Assembly (NCBI GenBank): GCA_020310875.1
Contig: CM035406.1
Location: 227,651,942-227,715,941 of the forward strand
Length of the DNA stretch: 64,000 bases
Source: Ceratopteris richardii
Taxonomy: Eukaryota; Streptophyta; Polypodiopsida; Polypodiales; Pteridaceae
Reading direction: 5' to 3'
The notes beneath the pieces are model-generated. The model was not told where the DNA came from. It did no database searches and saw only the letters and a list, made by a program, of their open reading frames with translations. The position numbers and the translations under genes are program-made. Shown here one piece after another: positions 36,500 to 47,765 of the stretch. Every line of letters begins with the position of its first letter. The first letter of the stretch is position 1.

Positions 36500-39400
36500 T
36501 CCCCCTCAAGCTCAACGTCATGTGCTCTAATCCAAGCATCTTCCGAAACTTCTTCAGCTTCTCTGCTCCAAGTGCTTTAGTGAAAATATCAGCAACCTGC
36601 TCATCTGTTCTCACATAAAAGATCAATGTCACCTGCTAATACCTTCTCTCTGACGAAGTAATAATGTACCTCGATATGCTTTGTTCTAGCACGGAAAATA
36701 GGATTCTGTGCTAACTGTATGCTGGTAAGATTATCACAATAAATAGTGATAGACTTTCGCACTTCCACACCTAAATCTGCAAGTAGCATTTCTAGCCATG
36801 ATGCCTCACATGCTTCCATTGCAACACCTTTATACTTAGCCTCTGTACTCGATAAAGCAACAGTGGGTTGCTTCTTGCTGCTCCATGTAATAGCTGCACT
36901 CCCAAGTGAGAATAGAGAACCACTAGTAGATCTTCCATCTGGAATGCCACCAGCCCAATCTGCATCGGTGTATCCATAAACTTGCAAATCTACACCAGCC
37001 TCATAAAACAATGCATAATCCAAAGTAGCACTCACATAATGTAGAGTGCGCCTCAAAGCATCCAAATATGGCTTCCTGGGAACTTGCATAAACTGACTTT
37101 CAAGTCCAACAATGTAGCTAAGATCAGGCCTCGTAATTGTGAGATATATCAAGCTTCCCACAATTTTCCTGTACATAGTAGCATTTTCCAATGCTTAACC
37201 TGACGTAGTATCAAACTTCAAATTCTGATCTAATGGCATAGAAATTGGCTTACAATCAGCCATACCATACTTTTGCAACACATTCAAGGCATATTGCCTT
37301 TGTGACATGCATATGCATGTTTCTGTATGAATAAACTCAATGCCCAAGAAATAGCGCAGCACACCAAGATCTTTCATGTCAAATTGCTGCACATAAGAAG
37401 TTGCTTTATCTCTTTGATGCTTTCTTCATTATCACCACCTACAATCAGGTCATCAACATAAATAGCCGCAATCATGATGCCATCATCAACCTTCCTTGCA
37501 TATAGTGAATGATCTGCATCACATATAGAAAACCCAATGTTGGTTAAGTAATCAACAATCCTTGCATGCCATGCACGAGGAGCTTGCTTCAGCCCATACA
37601 AAGCGTTTTGCAACCTGCAAACATATTCTGGATGCGTTGAATCTTCATATCCTTGTGGATGGTCCATATATACTTCTTCCTGTAACTCACCATGTAGGAA
37701 AGCATTCTTCACATCCATTTGATGCAAAGTCCATCCTTTTGCTGTAGCTAATGCAACAAGTGTTCTAACAGTAGACATTTTGGCTACAAGGCTAAATGTT
37801 TCCTCATAATCAATGTCATATGTCTGTTCATATCCTTTGGCTATCAATCGTGCTTTATACATGCTTATGCTACCATCAGCATTATGCTTTACCTTGTAAA
37901 CCCATTTGCAGCCTATGGGTTTCTTTCCTTGCGGTAATGGAACCGGCTTCCATGTATCATTCCCATAAAGTGCAGCCATCTCCTCATCCATGGCTTTTTC
38001 TCAATCTGCATTTCCAATTGCATCTTCAAAACAAGAAGGTTCAGCATCTTGTATTACCTTGGTCATGTAGGCACAATGATGAGCATTATATAATTATCAT
38101 ACGTCAATCGTTGCACTGAATTCCGCATCCTCCCAGATCTTCTTGGTCCTGGATCACTTCTCCTTGTATCATCTGCATGTGCCCTTCTTACTCCTGGAGT
38201 CTTCACAGAGGGCAATCCAAGTTCCTCATGAAGACTCTTTTCTGAACCGCTTCAATCTCCATCAACGTCTTCAAAACTTGCACATGTTTTACTACCAGCA
38301 GAAAGATTTTCTTGGATGTATTTGATGAATTTGCTGGACTGAAATTTCCACGCAATCTTTCACTCCATGGATTTGAGTTGGAACTATTGCTTGATGATGC
38401 ATTCGGTCCACTCAAAACTTGAGATTCTGCACTTGATTTTTCAGCATTTTCTTTGTCATTTGGTTCAAGATTCAATCCTTCTTTGGCATGCATAGAAGCT
38501 TGACATTTCATCAAATACCACATCTCTGCTCACCTTCACCTGCCGTGTGAGTGGGTTATAACATTTGTAACCCTTTTGCTCAAGCTTTGTCCTCAACTCA
38601 TTTGGAACATGTACATATGCAATACAACCAAAAACTTTCATATGTGATAAGTTTGGCTTTTTACCTGTAAACTTCTCTTCAGGTGTAACTTTATGTACAA
38701 CAACAATTGGAGTTATGTTCATGATGTATACAACCATATGCATAGCTTCTGCCCAATAACAATGAGGCATATTCTTTTCAGCCATTAAGGGTCTTGCTAT
38801 TTCTGCAATATGTCTATTTTTGCATTCAGCAACACTGTTCTCTTGTGGTGTGTACCTGCATGAAAACTGACGTCGAATTCCATGACTTTTAAGAAAATTG
38901 TTGAACTCAGTTTTGTATTCACCTCCTCCATCAGATCTGAATGTCTGAATATACTTCCCTGTCTGCTTTTCCACCATAGCTTTAAAATTCTAGAAGTGAG
39001 TGAATACCTCACTCTTCTCTTTCATGAAATATACCCACACTTTTCGTGTATGGTCATCAATGAAAGTAACATAAAACTTGCAACCGCCCATAGATGTGGT
39101 CTTTGCAGGATCCCAAACATCTATCTGTATGTACTATTTCTAGCACATTCTCACTAGCATGCTTGTCATGTGGAAACAATGATCTTGACTGTTTACCAAA
39201 TTGACATGTTGCACATACTTTTTGCATCTCTGAAACCTTGAAATTTGGTAGTCCATGAACGATCTCCTTTGACTGCATCAGTTTCAGCCTTTGTAGATTT
39301 GCATGTCCAATCTCTATATCAGCAATACTCGTGCACCTTTTGCAAACATGGCTGCATTCATTTCAAGAATTTTCACATTTAAGGTGAAAATCCTACCCAC

Positions 39401-40729
39401 TTTGTTTCCTTTGGTGATCAATCGTCCACCATGTTTGTATTCTTCTACATATAACCCATCAACATTGAACCTGACTTGTAATCCCTCGTCAACCATTTGT
39501 CCAACAGAAACTAGATTCTTTGTTATGTTTGGAACATGCAACACATCAGCAAGATGTTTTACCTTCCCATCCTCCATAGACAATGACATGTTTAGTGTAT
39601 GCTCGATAGGATGCGATGTATCATCACCTGTTTCAACATATCTAGGAACTGGCAATTTTTGCAAACTACTAAACCATTCTGCATGATTGGTCATGTGATT
39701 TGAAGCACTTGAATCAACATACCAGACATTATCATTTGATTTTGAAACACCAACAGACATCGTATTCATCATGTGGTGTTGAACCATGAACAACTTCTTA
39801 GAATCATCTCCACTTTTGGATGCATAGTTATTCTGCTGCCTTCTATTATTTTGATTCTTCAACTTGCAATCACATTCAAAGTGTCCAGGTTTACCACAAT
39901 GCCAACATCCTTTACTATCATTACCTGAATCATTTCTTTGAAAATTTCTGCGGCCTCTTTGGCTCCCCCTGCCTCAAAATTGTCCTCTTCCTCTTGCATG
40001 ATTCTGTTGTTGACTTTGGTCTTGGTTACTATTTCCTCTTCCACTTCCGAAACCTCTACCTCTGCCTCTTCCTCTACCAGAGTAGAATACCTGCACAGAA
40101 CTAGATTTTCCTTCGGAGTTTGAATCCTCACCAAGATTCTTTTCTTCAATAATCAACATAGATACTAGATCCTCAAACTTTGGAATATTTTCCATGGTCT
40201 GTATAGAAGTTCTTAACTGCTTATATGCAGCTCCTAAACCACGAAGACACACTTCCACCTTATCCTCATCATCTACATTCACTCCAATAGATGCAAGTGA
40301 CTCACATATGCTTTTGATTTTCAAGGTGTAGTCACTTACCGACATGCTCTTCTTCTCCAATGTATGCAGCTCGTTCTTGAGTTGCAATTTCCATGCCTTT
40401 GTATTGGTGTCATACAATGTGACCAAACTGTTCCAAGCCTCTTTCGGAGTCTTGGCATCCTGTATGTGTCCACTCATGCTATCCTGTATGCTAATAGATA
40501 GCTAGTACATTACCTTTCGTGCTCCTTGATTCCATTCCTCATATGCTTTTAACTGATCTGCAGTCCGATTCCTTTCTGGTAACTATGGAGCATTTTCATT
40601 CTCTCCTTCGATGTACTTCTAGTAGCCTTTTTCCATCAAGAAATTTGTCATTCTGAATTCCCAAGCATGGAAATTGTTCTTGTCCAGCTTATCGCTCATA
40701 AGCTGACTATTTCCATCTATGTTTTCCAT
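36500..40729 (-). pseudogene. pol: Copia C gag-pol, broken polyprotein
   Basis: The ATG is at 40729 (MENIDGNS). Gag reads to about 39870 with at least three TAG stops within the first 250 bases, at positions where tryptophan would fit. A canonical zinc knuckle CWHCGKPGHFECDC is near 39890. Protease-type text ('NVWYVDSSASNHMT') lies in 39862-39314. The pre-integrase finger and integrase (39278-38465) are frameshifted; 'RSDGGGEY' carries the second catalytic D. RT (37991-37374) is well kept with MDVKNAFLHG and YVDDLIVGG, followed by RNase H (37191-36601, with DADWAG and STEAKY). The C-terminus frameshifts near 36610 and ends at the PPT. Confidence 0.9.
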
Positions 40730-41166
40730 TTTTGCAGCAATTCTCAAAACTACAAAACACTACAAGCAGCACTTCTGCTTGAACACTATTGCACTATGAT
40801 GTGACAGTTCGATCTCAGAAAGACACGATTTCTGTGTATCAACAGTAGATGGAATCGCTTGAAATTCTAGATCTAGAATATTTAAGTGTTGCCGAACACA
40901 ACACAAGTTACAATTTCTGAAACTGATCTAGTTTTTTTATGGGCCCCACCTTACGGGCTCAAAATCGAGGTCGAGATGGCTTTGAAACTTCCATATGAGA
41001 AAAACGAGTGACCCTAAATGGATAAATCTCAAAAATATTTTGAGGTCTTCTACCTTCACGCTGATTTTCATAGCAAATGGAGGTCGTTTGTGAATCATGT
41101 TTTCTCCATGCCTTGCCATGTACTCTTCACTGTCGCCTTCTCCACGAGCTCTCTACAGCCACGCTA

Positions 41167-41178
41167 GCTCTAATACCA
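41167..41178 (-). other. Primer binding site of Copia C
   Basis: On the minus strand it reads TGGTATTAGAGC, one base different from the perfect initiator-Met tRNA complement seen in Copia A and B. It directly abuts the 5' LTR. Confidence 0.85.
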
Positions 41179-41546
41179 TGTCACGAGGAAGGAGATAAGG
41201 AAGAGAGCCCACACACACACTCTCACTCTCAAGGAGAAGCACACACACAGATTGAGGCAAGGAAGAATGATCTTCTTCATCTTCTTCTATTACATAAAAA
41301 GGAATGTACAAGAATGACCTAAAAACAAGAATACAACCAGTGCAATATATAAAGATCAGTACATAAGGAAAATCTAATGTTCGTGAATGAGTGAGCTGGC
41401 AAGTAAGAAATGTGCCATCACTCTCGGTAGATAAATCTAATAAAGCTCAATGAAGTATCCCTGACAGACCACTATACATGTCAGAGAAACGAAAAATTGA
41501 TACGTGTCATCCTTGATCATCACATGTTGAGCTTGATATCTCAACA
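41179..41546 (-). repeat. 5' LTR of Copia C
   Basis: The 368-bp uninterrupted LTR. Left is the PBS, right the TSD CCTCA (41547-41551). It serves as the reference that exposes the insertion in the partner LTR. Confidence 0.92.
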
Positions 41547-41976
41547 CCTCAGTCCTTAGCAACCACATTAGATTTGAAAATTATCGATGTCCTCATGTTC
41601 TTTGTTTGCGACCTTTTCTCATTTTGTTGTTGTGTCATTTGTTCTTGAAGTTGAGCTACGATTTGATATCTCTCTCTCTTGTGCTTTGATATTTACTTCG
41701 TTTTGGGTCTCCACTTTCATTTTAATTTCACGTCTCCTTTACTTGTTCTACATCTTGGCTACAATGCTTTGCATACATCTTGATCAAGTCATTCCAATTC
41801 TTTTCTGATTCAATCATATCTTGTACATACTTGTCTTCAAATTTCGCTCGATGTACTTTCTCTGCTTTCAATTGTGCAACATAATCTTCCACTTTCTTTT
41901 TTAACCCTTGGACTTCTTCATCGTTTGTACTTGATTTTCTATCAGTTGATTTGAGAGCAATGATGTCATTAATTAT
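41547..41976 (-). pseudogene. Unknown minus-strand gene remnant, coiled-coil part
   Basis: On the minus strand an open frame reads NDIIALKSTDRKS, then DEEVQGLKKKVEDYVAQL and 'RAKFEDKYVQDMIESEKNW'. This is a charged, heptad-like coiled coil with little decay. It is cut upstream by Copia D (LTR edge at 41977) and downstream by Copia C. Continuation is at 33987 and below. Function is unknown. Confidence 0.4.
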
Positions 41977-42206
41977 TGTTGGAGTTAGATGTCTATGGAA
42001 GCACGTGAACAACACAAAAAAGAAGAAGAAGCTTGGAGCACAACACACAATACTGAATGTATTACTAGAGAATGTACAAAGATAAGTAGCCCATTAGGGC
42101 AATAGGTGTATATACAAGCCGGGGGAAAAAGCCTCCTAAAAGAGGGAAAAAAGTGCCCCGACGGTAATAGAGTGTTCACACACATCACTACCTAAATATA
42201 TCAACA
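41977..42206 (-). repeat. 3' LTR of Copia D
   Basis: It starts TGTTGGAGTT and ends ATCAACA on the plus strand, with the purine tract next to it. No second LTR is present for comparison, so limits rest on TG...CA plus PPT. Confidence 0.75.
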
Positions 42207-42279
42207 AATCCCCCTAGGAGTGATGCGGTGAACAAGTAGCTGGCACTCATGTATAAGGAAGTGCCAAGCTATGTGGAAA

Positions 42280-45170
42280 TCACTCCACAAAAGGAAGTAA
42301 GCCCAAGTCTTTGCGGAAAGCTTCAAACTTCTCCCTAGGCAGAGCCTTCGTGAAAAGGTCTGCAATGTTCTCCTGCGTGGGCACATATGTCAAGCTAATC
42401 TCCCCAGCAAAGAACCTCTCCCTGGCATAATGATAATGCACCTCAATGTGCTTAGTGCGATCATGGAACACAGGGTTCCTCGCAACTGCCAATGCGCTCT
42501 CACTGTCAATGAAGATGGTGGTGGCAGAAGACAAACCAAAACCCAAATCAGCCATAAGGCGTCTGAGCCACCACTCAACAGTAGCTGTGAAAGCTGCCCT
42601 ATACTCAGCCTCACAACTAGAAGTGGCCACAATAGGCTGCTTCTTGCTCAACCAAGATATACATGAGCTACCAAGCATGAAGCAAAAGCCACTAGTGGAC
42701 ACACGAGTGTCATAGCAACCAGCCCAGTCTGAGTCAGAAAAAGCATGCAAATCTGGCGGTAGTCATCCCCCCTTGGGATAAAATAACCCAAGTAGTCGAG
42801 TACCACTCAAGTAGCGAAAGATGCGCTTAACCGCCTGCCAATGCTTGACACCTGGGCAATGTATAAACCTGCTCATCTGTGAGACAACAAACTGAATATT
42901 TGGCCGAGTAATGCATAAGTAAATCAGGCATCCAACAGCCTCCTGATAGAGGACAACATCAAATGCATCTCCGGCATCATGAAGACTCAATCGTAAACTT
43001 GTCTCCATAGGAGTGGAAATATGCTTACAGTCTTCAAGGCCAAAATGCTGCAATAATGTGTCAATATATTTCGTTTGACACAAAGCCATTCCACCATCAA
43101 CTTGGATAAACTGAATGCCCAAATAGTGATGCAAATGCCCCAAATCAGACATCTCAAATGAGGCATGCCAATCAGCCTTAAAATCAGCAATATGCTTCTC
43201 AATAGGACCAGTGAGCAGCATGTCATCAACATAGATAACAATGATCAAAAGCACATCATTAGCACGCTTAACATATAAGGTGCTTTCAGTTGGACTGTTC
43301 TCAAAACCATGTGCAATCAGATAGTCATGTATCTTCTCATACCAAGCACGTGGTGCTTGCTTTAAACCATATAACGCCTTCTTTAACCTGCACACCTGGT
43401 TTTCATGCCCTTTCTGCACAAAGCCATGGGGCTGAAAAACATACACTTCTTCATGCAAGTCACCATTCAAAAATGCAGTTTTAATGTCGAACTGATGTAC
43501 ATTCCAACCATGATGGGCTGCAAGTGCACAAATGCTCCGAACAGTAGTCATACGGCATGTAGGTGCAAAGGTCTCATCAAAATCAAAGCCTCTTTCCTGT
43601 GCATAAACCTTTGCAACAAGTCTAGCCTTATACCTGTCAACTGTTCCATCAGGCTTACGCTTCAGCTTGTAAACCCACTTAGTGCCAATGGCCTTCTTGC
43701 CAGGAGGCAAGTCACATAAAGACCAAGTACTGTTCTTCATTATAGCATCATATTCAGATTGCATAACAGCCATCCAAATTTCTAAATTTTGTGCTTCGTC
43801 AAATGAAACAGGCTCATTCTCATAAGAGAGACTAGATGCAGGCATAACATAGCAATCTGATGCAAAGGGGCACTATGAGAGTGTGATCGAGTACGATATG
43901 AAAGAAGTGCATCTAATTTGTTGTCACGCAAATTTTGCACAAGCCATTTTGGAATAGTTTTTGCCTCCTCAATGTTAGCTCTCTCATCAACAAGTGCATC
44001 ATGTAAATTTGCATCAGAAATGGAATGATCTGCATCATCATATGAAACCTGCAAAGGCTAAGAAGTTGCCTCATTAGGACCAACACTAGACTGCCCACCT
44101 GTAAAAAGAGGCACCAAAGTATCATACATGTCTTTGGAGCTAACAGATGTCTCCTTAGTACATGAAAGCAATGGCTGGATAGCATCTTCCACAAAAACAA
44201 CATCAGGGCTAACCAGAATGTGTTTAGTCTGTGGACGATATAGACGATAGCCTTTACTTTCAGAACTGTACTAAACAAAAATACATTTTACTGCTTTATC
44301 ATCCAATTTTCTGCGATGTTGTTCAGACACTAATGGATATGCCAAACAACCAAAAACACGCAGATGTGCAACAGATGGCAGCTTGCAATCATGCCAAGCC
44401 TCATATGGAGTGATAGATTGCAGTGCTTTAGTGGGACACCTGTTAAGTACATATGTTGCACACATGATAGCCTCAAGCCAGAAACTATGTGGTAAAGCCT
44501 GACTCGACCATACACCTCGCCATCTCCATGAGTGACCTGTTCTTTTGTTTAGCAACTCCATTCTGTTGAGGTGTATACGGCATTGTACACTGGTGTTTTA
44601 TCCCACGTTCAGCCAGAAATGCGTTAAAATCAGAGGACATATATTCCCCCCCTCGATTAGAATGGACGGTGCCTATTTTATATGTTGATAGATTTTCAGC
44701 CAAAACCAAAAACTGTTTGAAGCATATGAACACTTTGGACTTTGCCATCATCGATGAAGTCACGAAGTAAAGATAATTTCCAAAAGAAGGTGTCTGCATA
44801 GGATCACAGACATCACTATGTACAAGCTGCAATTTCTGAGTAGCCTGAACTGAACCATCTTTTGGAAAGGAGGAACACTGCATTTTGCCCAAAATACAGC
44901 CTTCACAAACATGTTTTCCCGGTGCCTCAAGTTTGGGTAAAGAGGACACCATTTCCGATTTCTGAAGGCGTAGCAAACTAGCAAAATTTAGATGACCAAA
45001 GTGTGCATGCGAGAGCTTTGCATCTGACATAACCTGAGAATCATGTACTACACATGCCAAATCATTTACATATCTTTCATAGTCTATGAGCTTATACAGC
45101 CCATGACATAGAATGCCAGAAGCAATAATCATGTCGCCATTTGATAGATCATGAATTGTACCTCTGTCAT
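42280..45170 (-). pseudogene. pol: Copia D integrase-RT-RNase H, broken
   Basis: In minus-strand order: pre-integrase finger (LSHAHFGHLNF, CEGCILGK) and integrase in 45170-44485. Two catalytic positions appear lost there: HSNRGGEY has N for the second D, and NGVAKQKNR has K for the E. A frameshifted integrase tail and linker follow (44561-43913). Next is a long intact RT frame (43845-42763) with FDIKTAFLNG and YVDDMLLTG, then an in-frame TGA, then RNase H (42750-42280) with DSDWAG and CEAEY, ending in ADLFTKALPREKF. Confidence 0.9.
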
Positions 45171-45864
45171 TGTTGGCAGCAGTCACGGAACCGAAGGAGC
45201 CACAAGACAAAGAGGGTCGGAACGAAGAGATAGCACAAGCAGACACAGTAGCCAAAGAAGATCTGGCAAGTAGGCCATCTAAATTTTTCAGACATCAAGG
45301 AGTGGAGCACACGAGAAGAAAGAGCAAGTAGGGAGCTCAAAGATGTGTACGACAAATCAACAGAGAAAATCCCTACACAAATAAGTGATTTTAATCACTA
45401 AAAACCATTGTAAATACCATTTCACATTTTTGTAGCTCCATTTTGTGCAAGCCAAGGAGTCCTTGAGCTTGAGGAGCCTTAGAAGTGCCTACGTATCAAT
45501 TTTCGTATTTTTTAGACTCCGTTTAAGCCCTCAAATTGGCCCTGGAACCTAATTTTTAACTAGGCCGGACACTAGGTTTGGACAGGGCCAAAACCTAGTC
45601 AAAAACTATAAATAGAGCTAGAGAGCTCATTTTTGAGGTTAGATTGTAATTGAAATGAACTTGTAAGAGCTTTTTGAAAGTAATCTAAGAACTCCATTGC
45701 TTCTCACTCTTTGTCTTGCCGTGTGTGCGCGTGTGTGTATGTGTGTGCATGTTTGTGTGCTTCTCACTCACGCACTTGTGCCTCCACTTGCTCGAGGTCT
45801 TCATACCATCCTCACGTCTTCCCGGATTGACATTAAAGGAGGTGCTACTCATCACTGAGCTACA
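45171..45864 (+). repeat. 5' LTR of Gypsy E
   Basis: It starts TGTTGGCAGC where Copia D similarity stops. From about 45293 it aligns with the LTR at 27089-27700. The right end is near GCTACA (45864) or ACACCA (45867), just before the PBS. It contains a TATA box and a GT-rich tract. Confidence 0.8.
45607..45614 (+). promoter_or_regulatory. TATA box of Gypsy E LTR
   Basis: TATAAATA lies in the middle of the LTR and is conserved in the LTR at 27437-27443. It is probably the Pol II promoter for the element transcript. Confidence 0.6.
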
Positions 45865-45872
45865 CCAAATTT

Positions 45873-45890
45873 TGGCGCCGTTGCCGGGGA
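45873..45890 (+). other. Primer binding site of Gypsy E (tRNA-Asp)
   Basis: TGGCGCCGTTGCCGGGGA is the 18-base complement of the 3' end of plant aspartate tRNA, a primer used by several plant Gypsy lineages. It lies a few bases inside the LTR. Confidence 0.9.
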
Positions 45891-45989
45891 ACGAGCTTTG
45901 AGGACGAGCGTGTGATGGTAAGACGTAGATTGGAGACGTTGGCGTTGTAGGTAATTTCTTTACTTTTCCTATTTTTCTTTTTCTTACCT

Positions 45990-46046
45990 CACCACCATCA
46001 TCACCATCATCATCATCACCATCTCCCACCTCCATCTCCATCATCG
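45990..46046. repeat. (CAT)n-like microsatellite
   Basis: Imperfect ACC/ATC trinucleotide repeat in the leader of Gypsy E. Confidence 0.8.
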
Positions 46047-46243
46047 CGAAAAAAATTCAGTTTTTTGACTATATCTCCTTCCTCCTTTCACTTCCCTCAT
46101 TTCACTTGTGAGAGAGAGCGATATTGTGTGTGCTATTTTTGCATGTTTCTTGAGCTGTCTTGCAGGTACATGCTGCATCATCTTCTCCAGCACTCCGTGC
46201 AGGTACGGAAATCTTGGCAACTGTCTCTGTGTCGCCGACCTCT

Positions 46244-46853
46244 GTCAATCGCGACCGACAGAAAAAATGCTCCATTTGCCAAACAAAGTACAAAACCATG
46301 ATCTACAGGCCTAGAGCTTCCCAAAACTATGTTTAGATTTTTGAAATTCATCAGATTTCTGTCAATCACGATCGCTTTGTCAATCGCGATCAACAAACCA
46401 CGACGGACAGACCTGTCAATCGCGATCGACCAGTCAATCGCGACTGACAGCCCACGACGGCTCTGTCAATCGCGACCGACAGAGTCAACGACCGATTGAC
46501 CACGACGGACAGATCATACGCGTGACACGTGTCAATCGCGATCGAGTCATCAATCGCGATCGACCCATCAATCGCGACTGACAGCCCACGACGGCTCTGT
46601 CAATCGCGACCGACACAGTCAACGATTGTTTGACCACGATGGACAGACCCTCGCGATCGACCTGTCAATCACGATCGACCCATCAATCGTAACTGACAGA
46701 GTCAACGACCCTTTGATCACGATTGATTGACTTTTCGAGCCATGTGTCAATCGCGATTGACCCATCAATCGTGACTGACAGCCACGACGGACCTGTCAAT
46801 CGCGATCGACACATCAATCGCGATTGACCTGTCAATCGCGACTAACAGAACTT
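46244..46853. repeat. CpG-rich leader satellite of Gypsy E
   Basis: About 18 dispersed copies of a motif near GTCAATCGCGATCGACC, of which about 13 contain exact CAATCGCGA. They are mixed with CACGACGGACAGA-type units and larger blocks (for example 'cccacgacggctctgtcaat' near 46451 and 46585). The core is nearly palindromic (TCGCGA, CGATCG). It is strikingly rich in CpG within an AT-rich neighbourhood. It lies between the PBS and gag and has no open frame of interest. Confidence 0.88.
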
Positions 46854-47765
46854 GCGAACGCGATAGAAGGGCAAATTTGGCCAATTTTTAAGGGCAAAAA
46901 AAAATAGTGGTCTAATTTTTTGGGGAACTTTTAAGGGTTTAGCATTACATTGTGAGGCCGCAACCCAAGTAATTCAAGAATTCCTATCTGCCTGAGTAAA
47001 TTGTTTTGAACCCTGTTTTAGCACCTAAACCCTGATCGGACATAAATTCCTCATACAAAATCCAATTGCTGTGATTCTTGTTTTGTTGGAAAGCTCGTGG
47101 GAAGTACAACCAAAACTTCCACTCGTTATGTGAAAATTAAGATCAAGATTATAAGATAGGTTTTTTTGAAGTTAACCATACCCGAGGTAGGAAAACTGAG
47201 GGATCCTTGGGATTGTTTTTTATAAAGGCAAGAGATAATTTGGTCGGTGAGTTACATGCATGAAGGTGGTCTAGTCTGTCATTTGAATTTAAGTCTGGAA
47301 CTAATCTTGGGACTGATGCAGGTCTATTGAGAAGCAATTGAGAGCATCCAAGCACGGGCTTTGTGCAAGCTTGAGAATCAACTTCTCGAGCACTAAAGAA
47401 CAAGGATCAGCAAGAAAGGTCGGAATATTCTCAACTCCCCTTCGTCAATTCCTAGCTTAGGCTAAGAACGACTAGAGGTAGGAGTAAGTCAGGGCGACGA
47501 TAGGCAATTATCAAGTTGAAGAATACCTAAACTTTCAAGTTCAAGCTAAGGACATAATCTTTGTACTGTCGAGAACTTTAAAGGAAAAGAACTTAACATG
47601 GAACGATCAACTTTAAGTGCGGAACTACACTCAAATGTACCTTACGACGTGATATCAGACAAGAATGTTAACACGGTAATCAACTAAAAAGAATCAAGTA
47701 ACTGATACAAAAGGACTCCGCAACGAGGTTGTACTTGGGCAAATTTGGGTTATTCAATTAGGCTT
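46854..47765 (+). other. Gypsy E leader, no gene
   Basis: Untranslated leader between the satellite and the gag ATG. No open frame or structured RNA was recognised. Confidence 0.5.

Larger units (their letters stand above)
33988..41546 (-). mobile_element. Copia C, Ty1/Copia element with disrupted LTR
   Basis: A complete but inactive minus-strand Copia element. TSD CCTCA is at 33983-33987 and 41547-41551. LTRs start TGTCACGAGG and end CTCAACA. The right (5') LTR is 368 bp; the left (3') LTR spans 2511 bp because of a 2139-bp insertion plus a 9-bp duplication. The PPT (TTGAGGGGGAG on the minus strand) abuts the left LTR. The PBS is at 41167-41178. The coding region at 36500-40729 carries several stops and frameshifts. 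It sits inside an unknown minus-strand coding remnant. Confidence 0.93.
41977..45170 (-). mobile_element. Copia D, truncated Ty1/Copia element
   Basis: Minus-strand element with a 230-bp 3' LTR (41977-42206) and PPT (TAGGGGGATT on the minus strand). It has RNase H, RT, integrase and the pre-integrase region. At 45170 it stops where the LTR of Gypsy E begins. Its gag, leader and 5' LTR are missing from the window, so E was inserted into or beside D and the rest was later lost. Confidence 0.88.

Noticed and set aside
46244..46853. CRISPR-like or regulatory operator array
   Set aside because: Repeat spacing is irregular and the intervening parts are themselves repeated; no spacers. Treated as a leader satellite.
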